DNA from: Agrobacterium tumefaciens
GTDB taxonomy: Bacteria > Pseudomonadota > Alphaproteobacteria > Rhizobiales > Rhizobiaceae
Assembly: GCF_017726655.1 (NCBI RefSeq)
Contig: NZ_CP072309.1
Coordinates: 1-64,000, forward strand
Direction of reading: 5' to 3'
Length of the DNA: 64,000 nt
This document shows, one piece after another, positions 34,027 to 43,433 of this stretch (the stretch's first letter is position 1; every line of letters starts with the position of its first letter). The translations under genes were made by a program, and so were the position numbers. Under the pieces are notes generated by a model. It saw nothing but the letters and a program-made list of their open reading frames with translations. It was not told where the DNA came from and did not search any database.

Positions 34027-34965
34027 TCAGGCTGCGGCATCGGCATGGTCGCGGCAAAATGCCTCGAACTCTTCGATGCTGGCATAGGCCTTCTGTGTTC
34101 CGGGACGGGTGATGGAATGCGCCGCGTAAAGCGATGCCTTCTTCAGGGAGGATACGACCTCGCGCGTTTCGGCGTAAAAGCGGGCAAAGGAGCCAATAAA
34201 GGCATCGCCCGCACCCGTGGTGTCCTTCGGCGTAACCTTAACGGGTTCGATGTTGACGATTTCATTTGACGTAATCATACGCGCACCGCGCCCGCCTAGC
34301 GTCACGATGACGGTGCGAATGCCGCGTGCGATCAGCGAGCGTGCGGCGCTGACGATGTCTTCGTCGGTGTCGGTCGGCAACCCCGACAGCAAGGCAAGCT
34401 CGCTCTCGTTCGGCACGAGGAAGGTTACCTGGCGGATGCGCTCAGGATCGAGATTGGCAGCGGCAGGGGCGGGATTGAGAATCGTCTCGATACCGTTCTG
34501 GGCTGCAAATTCGATAGTATGGTAGACGGTCTCGACTGGCACCTCCATCTGCATCAGGATCAAGCCGCACTCTTTGAGATCGCCGGCCGCCTTGTCGACC
34601 TCAACAGGCAAAAGGTCGGCATTGGCTCCCTTGACGATGAGGATGGAATTCTCGCCGGACTGTTCGACGAAGATTGGTGCGACACCGCTGGATTTACCGG
34701 GAACCTTCACTACATGACGCGTATCAACGCCAAAGCTTGCAAGATTGCGGATGGTGTTATCCGCGAAGACATCGTCCCCGACCCGGGTGACCATCATCAC
34801 TTCGGCACCAAGACGCGCCGCGGCAACCGCCTGATTGGCACCCTTGCCGCCGCACCCCATTTCGAAAGTGGGCGCCTCAAGTGTCTCTCCCGGTCCGGGC
34901 ATACGATCCACATAGGTGATGAGATCGACCATGTTGGAGCCGACGACCCCGATTTTCTTACTCAT
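34027..34965 (-). CDS. ribokinase-family sugar kinase, probably deoxyribokinase
   Basis: 312 residues of PfkB type. VVGSNMVDLITYVDRMPGPGETL is the substrate lid and start, GCGGKGANQAVAAARLGA is PfkB motif 1, and DTTGAGDAFIGSFARF near residue 255 holds the catalytic Asp and the anion hole. ATP-dependent phosphorylation at the 5-hydroxyl of a pentose is expected. Deoxyribose is favoured over ribose because deoC follows directly in the same operon. Both ends are intact and the start has an in-frame ATG at good distance from the upstream gene. Confidence 0.88.
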   Translation of the reverse strand: MSKKIGVVGSNMVDLITYVDRMPGPGETLEAPTFEMGCGGKGANQAVAAARLGAEVMMVTRVGDDVFADNTIRNLASFGVDTRHVVKVPGKSSGVAPIFVEQSGENSILIVKGANADLLPVEVDKAAGDLKECGLILMQMEVPVETVYHTIEFAAQNGIETILNPAPAAANLDPERIRQVTFLVPNESELALLSGLPTDTDEDIVSAARSLIARGIRTVIVTLGGRGARMITSNEIVNIEPVKVTPKDTTGAGDAFIGSFARFYAETREVVSSLKKASLYAAHSITRPGTQKAYASIEEFEAFCRDHADAAA

Positions 34966-34989
34966 GCCGATATTCCCTGCTTATCTGTT

Positions 34990-36072
34990 TTAAAGGGCGC
35001 TGATCCTGGCGCCGAACCGATCGGCGGCAGCGTGGTCGAGATAGCCCAGCCGTACCGGGAAGACCCTGCGCTCACCCGGCGATAGTCTCTGCACGTTGTT
35101 CTTGGCCTTCTCCGCCAGATAGCCTTCCGGCTCGCAGGTGGATGGGAGGGCAAAAGCGGCAACCTGCGAATCCCCATTGACCAGGATCCAACGCACTGTC
35201 TTGGGGAAGGCGGCGAGCGGATAGGAGATGGCAAAGCCGTCGCCCTCACGTCGTTGCATCATCAGATGCGTCAGCCCCTCACCGTCCGCCGTCAGGCCGT
35301 TTATGTAGAACACCTGTTCGGGGTCGTAACGTTGTGGTTCGTTGAGCACTTCCATGGCCGAAGGCTGCCTTGCCAGCGTCTCCAGCAAGGAAAGATAATC
35401 GGGGTTTGGTGTGACGTGGCCGGGTACGGCCGTTCGCACCATCACCTGCTCCGGGGTGTATGGCACCGGCTGAACGATTTGCGCACCCTCGGCATAGGCA
35501 AAGTTTACATGGCACATATACATGAGATCCATGGACGCTGATGAGAGGTTCTGGATGTCCATGACCATGTCAAAAAGCGTATCCTCAGCATGCAAAGTCA
35601 CGCTGGGTCGGGCCAGATAATTGGCGCCGAAGCCCATGACATATTCGACTTCGCCTGTTACCCGAACATAGGGGCCGCGCGCATCGTGACCGATAGCGAA
35701 ACCAGCCTTGTCCATGGCGGCACAGGGCATTTCGCCATGCAGCGGATGATTATCCTGCGGCGACGGGCATCCGTTGCGCAACATGCCGCTATGGAATGCA
35801 AAACATCCGTATGTCTCAACGATTGAACCGGCAGGTCGGGGCATCGAAAAGCGGCTTCCCATAGTCAGGTCCACACCGTTGAACTCGACGCTCCAGATCA
35901 TCTGCCCCATGAATGGCAATATGACGATCCGGCCGTGGCGGTTCTCCAATTGCAGCGCCTCAACGCCGCTGGCGTAGCGGAAGGTGGTAACCTTCAGCCC
36001 ATCGGTTGCGGCTAGAAGATGCGGAAGATCGGCGAAGTCCTGCCTGCGGAGATGAAATTCTGTCGCCTGCAT
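34990..36072 (-). CDS. DUF4432 aldose-1-epimerase-like protein
   Basis: 360 residues from ATG 36072 (AGGTG before it). The family fold is that of galactose mutarotase. NRHGRIVILPFMGQMIWSVEF, LHGEMPCAAM (His candidate), YMCHVNFAY and the late GYLAEKAKNN stretch are typical of DUF4432 proteins, which accompany sugar ABC transporters. Likely role: interconversion of sugar anomers, or a related step, before phosphorylation. It lies between the second permease gene (4-base gap) and the kinase gene, which supports a sugar-processing job. Exact substrate unknown. Confidence 0.8.
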   Translation of the reverse strand: MQATEFHLRRQDFADLPHLLAATDGLKVTTFRYASGVEALQLENRHGRIVILPFMGQMIWSVEFNGVDLTMGSRFSMPRPAGSIVETYGCFAFHSGMLRNGCPSPQDNHPLHGEMPCAAMDKAGFAIGHDARGPYVRVTGEVEYVMGFGANYLARPSVTLHAEDTLFDMVMDIQNLSSASMDLMYMCHVNFAYAEGAQIVQPVPYTPEQVMVRTAVPGHVTPNPDYLSLLETLARQPSAMEVLNEPQRYDPEQVFYINGLTADGEGLTHLMMQRREGDGFAISYPLAAFPKTVRWILVNGDSQVAAFALPSTCEPEGYLAEKAKNNVQRLSPGERRVFPVRLGYLDHAAADRFGARISAL

Positions 36073-36076
36073 GGGA

Positions 36077-37075
36077 TCACCTGCCCGGGTTTCGCCACGC
36101 ATTGATGGCGATGACGAGAATGAGGAATGCGCCCCAGATGAAGTCGATAAGGTGGTTGGAGAACCGCATCATCTGGAAACCGGAGGAGAGCAGCATGAGG
36201 GCGATCAGCGCAATGGCGATGCCAAGAACCCGCCCCTTCCCGCCTGCCGGATTTGTGCCGCCGAGAACTGCAATCAGCACCGCCTGAAGCAGATAGGACG
36301 CGCCGTAGTCGGATTTCGCTGCATTGGTTCGCCCAGACAGAATGATGCCCGCCAGCGACGCCAGAACGCCGGTCAGCATGTAGGAATAGAGCATCATGCG
36401 ATCCTTGCGGATGCCTGCAAAGACGGCTGCGCGCGGATTGGTCCCGATCAGCATCAGGTTAATGCCGAGCGTCGAGCGCGTCAGCAGGATCGCCACGGTG
36501 ATGCAGACGCCGATGAACAGCAGAAACGGCGTCGCTATACCCAGGATCTTGCCGTTGCCGATCCAGTTCCACGCGTCAGGGAAGCCGACGATTGCCGGGC
36601 CGCCGGTCAATACCAGCGCCAGCCCCATCAGCACCTGACCTGTGCCGAGTGTCGCCAGTATCGGGGTAATACGCAGCTTCGCGACCAAAAGGCCGTTGAT
36701 CAGACCGGCCAGCAGGCCGACCGCCATGGCGAGGACGATGCCGAGCCCGGTGTAGAACACAACGCCCGAAGTGGAGGATTGCCCCGCCTGAACCATTGTG
36801 GAATGAAAATAGACGCCGGCGATGATACCCGCCAGATTTGCAATCCCTACAACGGACAGATCGATACCACCGGTCAGCATGGCAATCATCATGGCGATGG
36901 AGAGGATCCCCAGTTCGGGCATGATGTAGCTGATGGATTCAAAATTGTAGTAGTTCAGGAACTTGCCGGGGTTCATCCAGGTCATCAGCGCAAAGACGAT
37001 GACGGTGATGACAAGAAGCTGAATGATGTTGCTGTCGTTGCCGAAAAGCCGACGCATGTCGAACGAATTTTTCAT
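36077..37075 (-). CDS. sugar ABC transporter permease, second subunit
   Basis: 332 residues from ATG 37075. RbsC/AraH-type permease (BPD_transp_2 family) with 8-10 hydrophobic helices, e.g. IIQLLVITVIVFALMTW, GILSIAMMIAMLTGGIDLS and VLASLAGIILSGR. The coupling loop for the ATPase is GTNPRAAVFAGI. It pairs with the neighbouring permease of the same family to make a heterodimeric channel. It is separated from the first permease gene by 14 bases and almost touches the DUF4432 gene. Confidence 0.92.
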   Translation of the reverse strand: MKNSFDMRRLFGNDSNIIQLLVITVIVFALMTWMNPGKFLNYYNFESISYIMPELGILSIAMMIAMLTGGIDLSVVGIANLAGIIAGVYFHSTMVQAGQSSTSGVVFYTGLGIVLAMAVGLLAGLINGLLVAKLRITPILATLGTGQVLMGLALVLTGGPAIVGFPDAWNWIGNGKILGIATPFLLFIGVCITVAILLTRSTLGINLMLIGTNPRAAVFAGIRKDRMMLYSYMLTGVLASLAGIILSGRTNAAKSDYGASYLLQAVLIAVLGGTNPAGGKGRVLGIAIALIALMLLSSGFQMMRFSNHLIDFIWGAFLILVIAINAWRNPGR

Positions 37076-37089
37076 GATGCGCTCTCCCG

Positions 37090-38067
37090 TCACGCTATGC
37101 TTTTGCGGTCGCGCCATGCTGTGATGGCGGTGGCAATGATGATGATCAGGCCGACAACGACGCGCTGCCAGGTCGTGTCCACTTTCATGATGATCAGAGA
37201 GTTTTTGACCATCACCAGCATGAACACGCCCATCAATGTGCCGAGAACCGTACCGCGTCCGCCAAAGATTGATGCACCGCCCAGAACCACGGCCGCGATT
37301 ACGTCGAGTTCGAGACCGACAAAATCACGCGGGTTGGCAAGCCAGATCATCGAGGAATGCAGCAGGCCCGAGAAGCCCGCCAGCGCGCCTGCGACGCAAT
37401 AGACAAAGAAGATCGTCGCGCCTGTATTAAAGCCAACACGTTTGGCTGCTTCAGGAGAGCCGCCATACGCATAAACGCTGCGCCCGATCATGGTGTAGGT
37501 CAGGATGAGATGAATGACCAATGCCAGCCCCAGATAGACCAGGAACATCGCGGTCAGACCGAAAGTCGATCCCGTGGCCGAGGTCAGCGAGATCACATCG
37601 GTCTTGCCGAACTCGATCAGTTCCTTTGGCATCTTGTTGATGTTGACGATGCTGGTGCCGACGAGGCCGAGCACCAGACCACGCACGATCGATCCGGTTC
37701 CGAGCGTCACGATCAGCGGGATCATCCTGAAACGATGGATAATGAAACCGTTGAAAGCACCGAGAACGAGCCCAATCAGCGTTGCCGCCACAAAGGGAAT
37801 GAGCACGCCGTCATAGCCGAGATAGACCATGCTACGCACAGTCAGATACATCGCCGCAATGGCAAAGGCCGTGAATGATACGTCGATACCGCCGGAAATC
37901 ATCACCAGCAATACGCCGAGCGCCATGATGCCAATCACGACATTGGAGCGCAACAGGCCGAAGATGTTGTCGAGCGACCAGAAGGCTGGATTGATGAGAC
38001 CGATGATGACCATGGCCGCCAGCAAGACGCAGGCGATAATGGATTCTGTGCTTTTCAGGAATTTCAT
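37090..38067 (-). CDS. sugar ABC transporter permease, first subunit
   Basis: 325 residues, RbsC-type. LVMISGGIDVSFTAFAIAAMY, LGTGSIVRGLVLGLVG and VVLGGASIFGGRGTVLGTLMG are hallmark segments. The ATPase-contact loop is GGSPEAAKRVGFNTG. Integral membrane protein of the cytoplasmic membrane. It follows the ATPase gene by 13 bases. Two different permeases (not one homodimer) are usual for the LsrCD/AI-2-like and some deoxysugar importers. Confidence 0.92.
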   Translation of the reverse strand: MKFLKSTESIIACVLLAAMVIIGLINPAFWSLDNIFGLLRSNVVIGIMALGVLLVMISGGIDVSFTAFAIAAMYLTVRSMVYLGYDGVLIPFVAATLIGLVLGAFNGFIIHRFRMIPLIVTLGTGSIVRGLVLGLVGTSIVNINKMPKELIEFGKTDVISLTSATGSTFGLTAMFLVYLGLALVIHLILTYTMIGRSVYAYGGSPEAAKRVGFNTGATIFFVYCVAGALAGFSGLLHSSMIWLANPRDFVGLELDVIAAVVLGGASIFGGRGTVLGTLMGVFMLVMVKNSLIIMKVDTTWQRVVVGLIIIIATAITAWRDRKSIA

Positions 38068-38080
38068 GTCTTGCGGCCCC

Positions 38081-39580
38081 TCAATTCAGCATCTTGAGCC
38101 GGTCGTTAACGGCGTCTTCGGTCATGCTCTCTCCAGACAACTCGTCAACGAAACGGCCGCGATGCATGACCAGCACGCGGTTGCAGTTCTGCACCAGTTC
38201 CGGCACATCGTCGGAAATCATCAGCACGGCCAGCCCTTCCTTTTCGGCCAGCTTGCGGATGATAGTGTGGATCTGTGCTTTGGAACCGACATCGACGCCG
38301 ACGGTCGGGCCGTTCAGGATCAGCACCTTGGCCCCAGTCAACAACCAGCGAGCCAGAACGACGCGCTGTGCGTTGCCACCGGACAAATGGTTGACCGGCG
38401 TGTGCGGTCCTGGTGCCACGATCTGCATGGCCGAGAACATTTCGCGGGTCGTCTCGTCCGCCTTTTTACGATTGATGAAAAGACCGCGGACGAATTTCTC
38501 AATCGACGTGACAATGATGTTGCGCTCGATCGATTGCGTCAGGAATAGACCCTCGGTCAGGCGATCCTCCGGCACATAAGCGACACCGCAGGCAATACCC
38601 TCCTGAACGGTCCTTGGGTGAACCTCGCGGCCTGCGAGGCGCACTGAACCGGTAAAATCGGGGCGCATGCCAAACAGCGCCAGCGCAAGTTCGGTACGCC
38701 CGGAACCGATCAAACCCGAAATACCGACGATTTCGCCCGGCCTTAACGTCAGGTCGGTGTTTTCCACGGAACCCGGAACCGAGAGGTTGCGGACCTCCAG
38801 CACCGGTGTATCGGCACCTTCCTGCGGTGCCCACTGGTAGCTGTGAGCGGTCAGCTCCTGCCCGGTCATCGCGCGGGTGATTGCCGGCTCATCGAATTCG
38901 GCGATCGGCCCTTCGGCCACCTTCTTGCCATTGCGGAAAACTGTCAGACGCTCGCTGATTTCGAGCATCTCGCGCATTTTGTGGCTGACGAAGAGCACGG
39001 CGATGCCCTGCGCCTGAATGTCACGCACAATCTTGAAGAGGGCATCAACCTCATGGCGCGTCAGCGCCGTCGTCGGCTCATCCATGATGATCAGGCGTGC
39101 ATCGGCCATGACGGCACGGGCAATCGCCACGATCTGCTTTCCAGAGGTCGGCAGGGTTTCGACATCCGTATCAAGATCGATGCTCACGCCGAGGCGGTCC
39201 AACGCCTTTTGGGCCAGCTCACGGACATGTCGCCAGTCGACCGTCTTGCGACCTTCCATCAGAAAGGTATTGATGGCCAGGTTCTCGGCGACCGTCAGGT
39301 TACCGAACAGCGAAAAATCCTGATAGATTACCTGAATACCGTGGTGAACGGATTTTACCGGATCGAGTTTGCCGACAGGCTTCCCGTCGATCAGAATTTC
39401 ACCGTCCTCGGGTGTGTAAACCCCGGACATGATTTTGATGACGGTGGATTTGCCGGAACCGTTTTCCCCGGCAAGGCAATGGATTTCGCCAGGGCGAATG
39501 CTCAACGATACGTCATCGAGCGCCTTCACGCCGCCAAACCGCTTACCGATGTGGCGCAGCTCGATCAGATTTTCAGTCAT
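38081..39580 (-). CDS. sugar ABC transporter, duplicated ATP-binding protein
   Basis: 499 residues from ATG 39580 (MTENLIELRHIGKRFGG). A longer frame reaches into the binding-protein gene and is not used. Two ABC domains: the first has GENGSGKSTVIK, LPTSGKQIVAIARAVM and LIIMDEPTTALT. The second has a degenerate GLIGSGRTELALAL and a good LSGGNAQRVVLARWLL and NGPTVGVDVGSK. This RbsA/MglA-type layout drives carbohydrate import. The first signature is PTSGKQ rather than LSGGQ, as in many RbsA-like proteins. 71 bases separate it from the binding-protein gene. Confidence 0.93.
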   Translation of the reverse strand: MTENLIELRHIGKRFGGVKALDDVSLSIRPGEIHCLAGENGSGKSTVIKIMSGVYTPEDGEILIDGKPVGKLDPVKSVHHGIQVIYQDFSLFGNLTVAENLAINTFLMEGRKTVDWRHVRELAQKALDRLGVSIDLDTDVETLPTSGKQIVAIARAVMADARLIIMDEPTTALTRHEVDALFKIVRDIQAQGIAVLFVSHKMREMLEISERLTVFRNGKKVAEGPIAEFDEPAITRAMTGQELTAHSYQWAPQEGADTPVLEVRNLSVPGSVENTDLTLRPGEIVGISGLIGSGRTELALALFGMRPDFTGSVRLAGREVHPRTVQEGIACGVAYVPEDRLTEGLFLTQSIERNIIVTSIEKFVRGLFINRKKADETTREMFSAMQIVAPGPHTPVNHLSGGNAQRVVLARWLLTGAKVLILNGPTVGVDVGSKAQIHTIIRKLAEKEGLAVLMISDDVPELVQNCNRVLVMHRGRFVDELSGESMTEDAVNDRLKMLN

Positions 39581-39651
39581 AATGGCCTCGTGCAAGGCTG
39601 GAAACACGGGGGTGCACGGAGAGAGAGTTGCCCCTCCCTCCGTGGTTCGGA

Positions 39652-40698
39652 TCAGAAGTCGTACTTGTCCATGTTTTCTTTGGTCACGCCGACCCAACCT
39701 GCGCCGTAGAGCAGGTGTGGCTTGGAGGCGTCAGGAACCAGCAGGCTTTCATAACCGGGCAGACCCATGTTGAGACCCGCCTTGATCTGCTCATTCTTCT
39801 TCTCGAGAACCGCGACAGCCAGCATGTTCATGGCATAACCGGCCACGGCCGGATCCCAGAACTGGATGTACTGGATATTATCGTTCTTGATGTATTCGCC
39901 GGCAACGGAAACCAGGCCCGTTCCCGAGAAGAAAACCTTGCCCGACAGGCCGCCCTCGGCGATCAGGCGGCCAGCGCCTGCGGATGTCGGCATCGGCGCG
40001 CCGAGAATACCGGTAATGTCCGGATAGGCAGTCATTGCTTCCTTGAGTTTGGTGTAGTCGGTGTTGGCGTCGTCATAGGTTTCCAGCCGCTCGGTCGCCT
40101 GCGACATTTCCGGGAAGTTTGCCTTCTGGTACTCGACGGCGCCGTCGATCCATTCCATCTGCGACTTCGAAGTCAGACTGCCAACGGTGGCGACGTACTT
40201 GCCCTTACCGCCCATGGATTTGCCAAGTTCCTTCATCAGGTTGGCGCCATAGGCTTTGTTGTCGAAGGCTTCGATGTCGAAATCGACGTTTTGGATGTTG
40301 GAAGCCTCATGGCTGATGACGACGATGCCCCGATCTCGGGCTTTCTTGAGCACCGGCTCTACCGCTTCGACCGAGAACGGCACGATGGCGATCGCATCAA
40401 CGCCCTGTGCGATGAGGTTTTCAACGATCTGCACCTGAGCGGCGGCATCAGCCTGGCTTGGGCCAACCATCCAGACATCGTTTCCGGTATCGCCCTTGAA
40501 CTGCTCGACGCCATCACGCATGCGGTCAAACCACGCAATACCATCCACCTTCACGACAGTTGCGATGGTGTATTTCTTGCCGCTCGCCGCTGTGATCAGC
40601 TCCTTGTTGACCTTAGATGCATCGACGGCGCTTTGCGCAAAAACAGCCGAGGCCGAAAGCGTTGCAGCAAGCGCTATGGTAGTGAAAATCTTGTTCAC
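39652..40698 (-). CDS. periplasmic sugar-binding protein of the ABC importer
   Basis: 348 residues from GTG 40698, supported by the strong site AGGGAGGAG at 40705-40713. A Sec signal peptide (VNKIFTTIALAATLSASAVFA) is cut before QSA. The mature part is a type I periplasmic-binding fold of the LsrB/RhaS kind: VVKVDGIAWFDRMRDG opening, GVDAIAIVPFSVEAVEP, and FSGTGLVSVAGEYIK with IQFWDPAVAGYAMN near the hinge. The ligand cannot be told from sequence alone. Catabolic neighbours point to deoxyribose or a deoxynucleoside-derived sugar. First gene of the operon. Confidence 0.92.
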   Translation of the reverse strand: MNKIFTTIALAATLSASAVFAQSAVDASKVNKELITAASGKKYTIATVVKVDGIAWFDRMRDGVEQFKGDTGNDVWMVGPSQADAAAQVQIVENLIAQGVDAIAIVPFSVEAVEPVLKKARDRGIVVISHEASNIQNVDFDIEAFDNKAYGANLMKELGKSMGGKGKYVATVGSLTSKSQMEWIDGAVEYQKANFPEMSQATERLETYDDANTDYTKLKEAMTAYPDITGILGAPMPTSAGAGRLIAEGGLSGKVFFSGTGLVSVAGEYIKNDNIQYIQFWDPAVAGYAMNMLAVAVLEKKNEQIKAGLNMGLPGYESLLVPDASKPHLLYGAGWVGVTKENMDKYDF

Positions 40699-40893
40699 GA
40701 ATAACTCCTCCCTTTGAAACCGCAATGTGCCGGACCAACTCCAGTCGCAGCACCCGAAAATGTTCGATCCCTAACGCCGGAACCGCTTCCGCGTCCGACG
40801 CCTCCTTATTCTCCCGGAAAGGCCTCCCATGCCCCGGTGCATTAGCCAAGATGTGGCCTAGAAACCTGTTGTTTTCCTCTCCCGATAATGCGA

Positions 40894-40921
40894 ACTATTA
40901 TGATACAATCCGATCATTATG
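40894..40921. promoter_or_regulatory. candidate DeoR-family operator in the divergent promoter region
   Basis: ATGAT (40900-40904) and ATCAT (40913-40917) form an 8-base-spaced inverted repeat inside an AT-rich patch, and the repeat extends imperfectly to TTATGAT/ATCATTA. It sits between the binding-protein gene and the DeoR gene, where both promoters should lie. The rest of 40699-41031 holds no gene. Confidence 0.45.
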
Positions 40922-41031
40922 TTTCGATCGTTTCATGTTTGTTATTCTCCTGTCAAGCGCAGAGAAGTGCGATTGCGAGCAAAATAACACCGAAATTTGA
41001 AGCGCAGCGACAAGCGGAAAGCGGAGACAAG

Positions 41032-41769
41032 GTGAGTAGAATAAGTGCACACAATGCCAGGTTGGATGCCTTGGCTGGGCTGGTTCAGGAGACGGGTATC
41101 CTGAGGCTGCGCGACGCCGCGTCCCGGCTTGGCGTCTCAGAAATTACCATTCGGCGCGACATTGCTGCCGATGGCGAGCGGCTAAGCTGTCTTGGCGGAT
41201 ATATTGTTCCGGTTCAGGACGGCAACGTTAGCAGCGACTATGTGCTGGAGCAGGAGAAGGACAGTCACGCGACTGCAAAAGCGCGGGCCTGTACGCAGGC
41301 GGCGGTTCTGATCGAACCGTATGATACTGTATTTATCGATTGCGGAACGACGATGCCGCATTTGGCGCGGCAGATTCCGGCAAATGCCCATGTCACCGTC
41401 ATCTGCTATTCCCTTAATGTTGCAGAGGAGCTGGCGAGAAGAAGCGATGCCCGCCTGATCATGCTTGGAGGGGTTTATCACCCGGAAGCGGCCTCGTTTT
41501 CAGGTGATGAGGGCATCGAGGTGCTGAAGCGCATCAACATTAACAAGGCATTTTTATCTGCCGGCGGCGTAGACGAACAGCATGGCGTGACCTGTTCGCA
41601 CTTCCATGAAGTGCCAATCAAGCAGATCGTTATGCAGCGCTCGGTCCAAAAGCATCTTGTCGTGGACAGCAGCAAGTTCACCAAGGTGCGAGCCGCACGT
41701 TACGCTTCCATCAGCGATTTCAATTCTATTGTGTCCGATCAGCCTGCACCATGGGTTAAGATAAGCTGA
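41032..41769 (+). CDS. DeoR-family transcriptional regulator
   Basis: 245 residues from GTG 41032 (GGAG at 41023-41026). The amino-terminal winged helix contains RLRDAASRLGVSEITIRRDI. The sugar-phosphate-binding domain has FIDCGTTMPHLARQIP, VICYSLNVAEELARR, LGGVYHPEAASFSG, AFLSAGGV and LVVDSSKF, all in family order. DeoR proteins usually repress a divergent catabolic operon until a sugar phosphate binds. Here the ABC importer and deoxyribose genes lie divergently, so deoxyribose-5-phosphate is the obvious inducer candidate. Intact. Confidence 0.9.
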   Translation: MSRISAHNARLDALAGLVQETGILRLRDAASRLGVSEITIRRDIAADGERLSCLGGYIVPVQDGNVSSDYVLEQEKDSHATAKARACTQAAVLIEPYDTVFIDCGTTMPHLARQIPANAHVTVICYSLNVAEELARRSDARLIMLGGVYHPEAASFSGDEGIEVLKRININKAFLSAGGVDEQHGVTCSHFHEVPIKQIVMQRSVQKHLVVDSSKFTKVRAARYASISDFNSIVSDQPAPWVKIS

Positions 41770-42329
41770 CAATGGCTTGCTGCCATTCGATACGAGAGTG
41801 ATGCATCTAGGGATTTTTTCTGTACCACGCCCCAGTCATCCGAGATAGTTGGCAAAAAGGACAGCGGGACCGGCAAGACGATCCGACCGCGCAAAGCGGT
41901 TGCGACTGATTGATGGCCTGGATACAAGGCGAGTGTCGAAACACCTGCACGAGCATTAGGGGTGCGCCACATCTAAAGCGCCTTGGCCATAGGTTGACGT
42001 TTGACATGCGCTGACTGACCAAGCCGCGCGAAGACACTCCGCTTGCCGAAACTCGGCTTGCATGCTCGCCAAACCGCCCAGCGCCGCTTTTGTCGCCCCA
42101 TTTTTTCTTGTCCCACCCCATTCTTCGAATTAGGTGTCGACACATAGCGGGCCGTTCTTGAATAACGACAGCCAACAGGAAATCTTCATTTCGGAACGGT
42201 TGACGACATGACAATGACGGCTCGGGAAAACTGCGCCACCAGGCCGAGCATATCAATGACCCCATTCACCGCCGGTGCGCATATCAATCTTTCTCATGCG
42301 GCAAGAATGCTAGTCCAAAATTCCAGCCA
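41770..42329. other. intergenic stretch without a supported gene
   Basis: The spacer lies between the DeoR gene and the end of the siderophore cluster. Frames on the minus strand are rich in Ser/Arg and lack family resemblance. I see no clear promoter or repeat. Confidence 0.5.
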
Positions 42330-43433
42330 CTAATCGGCCGGATGCCACAGCCGATCAGAGAAGAAGCGCTGTCGGCCAATGGTCATGATGGCGGCGTGTT
42401 TCGTCGGCAGATCAACGCTTTTGAGATGTGAAAAGCCGGACTTTTGCAGATTTCTCAATTGCCGGTGATGGTTGCTGCTTGGCTCCTGCACGATGCGCTC
42501 TGTACGCGGATCGTCAAGAAACATGTAGTGCAGAAGGGAAGGCAGCCAGGCGGTGAACCACTCGCGGCCACGACATGCCTCGTCACCCACGATAACGTGG
42601 CAACCGCGGTCATAGTCGTTCGCATCGCAGAAGGTCCCGACGACATCTTCTTTTGCCCAGTACACCTCGAAATAGGAAAACGCCCTGCCACCGAACCGGC
42701 CTATAAGCGGCATGATATGTGGGTCTGCGAACATGCCTTCCAGATAGTGCCTGTGGCGATCTTCGTCTCCAGCTTCATGCCAGAACTCGTTCACACGGGG
42801 ACTGTTCATCCAGCGGTGCACCTCCGGCAGGTCGTCTAGGGTCGCCACATCAAAAGAAAGGACGCCGCCTAGCCAGGGAATGTAGCGGGCATAGACCGTC
42901 CCGACAGGTTTGCGTGGACGTGAGGGATGCGACACTCTGCCGTCATGGATTTCGTGGCGGGGGAACAACGCGGTGGCGGGTGCATTCCAAAGACCTTGCG
43001 TCTGCCAGAACATATCTGCCCACACGGAAGGAAGTGACGAGGTGGATGCCGCGTGCATATAAAGCCCGTGGGCCGCAAACTCCTCTTCGAAACTTGCCCA
43101 ACCATTGCCCGACAGCGTCATAAACCGAAGCGCTGGAGACGAGGAAAACAGGCATTCGAACGCTGCGGCGGCAAGACGCCAAGCACCGGACGCCGCGACC
43201 GACAGGTCGGAAACCTCGATCTTTCCAGCACTGTCATCCGTTGAAAGATGGAAGGCTGCCTTTGCCCCATGAGCATCAGAAACCAGAAGCTGCTGACCGT
43301 CTCGATAGACTCCAACTGGTCCGCGGCGATGGAGATTGAAGGCGAGATAGACACCAGGACTGGTCATTCCGCCCACGTCGCGGGGTGTGGCGGGAGTAAC
43401 GATCTTCCGCCGCATGTCGCCCTGCCAATTCAT
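42330..43433 (-). CDS. siderophore-associated GNAT acyltransferase with long amino-terminal domain
   Basis: 367 residues from ATG 43433, whose A is shared with the rhtA stop (TGATG), so translation is coupled to the receptor gene. The last 190 residues are an AlcB/IucB-type acetyltransferase: DLPEVHRWMNSPRVNEFWHE, YFEVYWAKEDVVG, HVIVGDEACRGREW and the closing HLKSVDLPTKHAAIM. The first 170 residues form an extra domain also seen in related rhizobial proteins. Rhizobactin 1021 carries a 2-decenoyl chain, and a large acyltransferase next to the rhizobactin genes (SMa2339 in Sinorhizobium, from memory) has been proposed to attach it. The same role is plausible here. Confidence 0.75.
   Translation of the reverse strand: MNWQGDMRRKIVTPATPRDVGGMTSPGVYLAFNLHRRGPVGVYRDGQQLLVSDAHGAKAAFHLSTDDSAGKIEVSDLSVAASGAWRLAAAAFECLFSSSPALRFMTLSGNGWASFEEEFAAHGLYMHAASTSSLPSVWADMFWQTQGLWNAPATALFPRHEIHDGRVSHPSRPRKPVGTVYARYIPWLGGVLSFDVATLDDLPEVHRWMNSPRVNEFWHEAGDEDRHRHYLEGMFADPHIMPLIGRFGGRAFSYFEVYWAKEDVVGTFCDANDYDRGCHVIVGDEACRGREWFTAWLPSLLHYMFLDDPRTERIVQEPSSNHHRQLRNLQKSGFSHLKSVDLPTKHAAIMTIGRQRFFSDRLWHPAD

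Noticed and set aside
36071..37402. 443-residue plus-strand frame rich in His, Gln, Arg and Asp
   Set aside because: Antisense to two ABC permease genes. The composition is that expected from the complement of hydrophobic codons.
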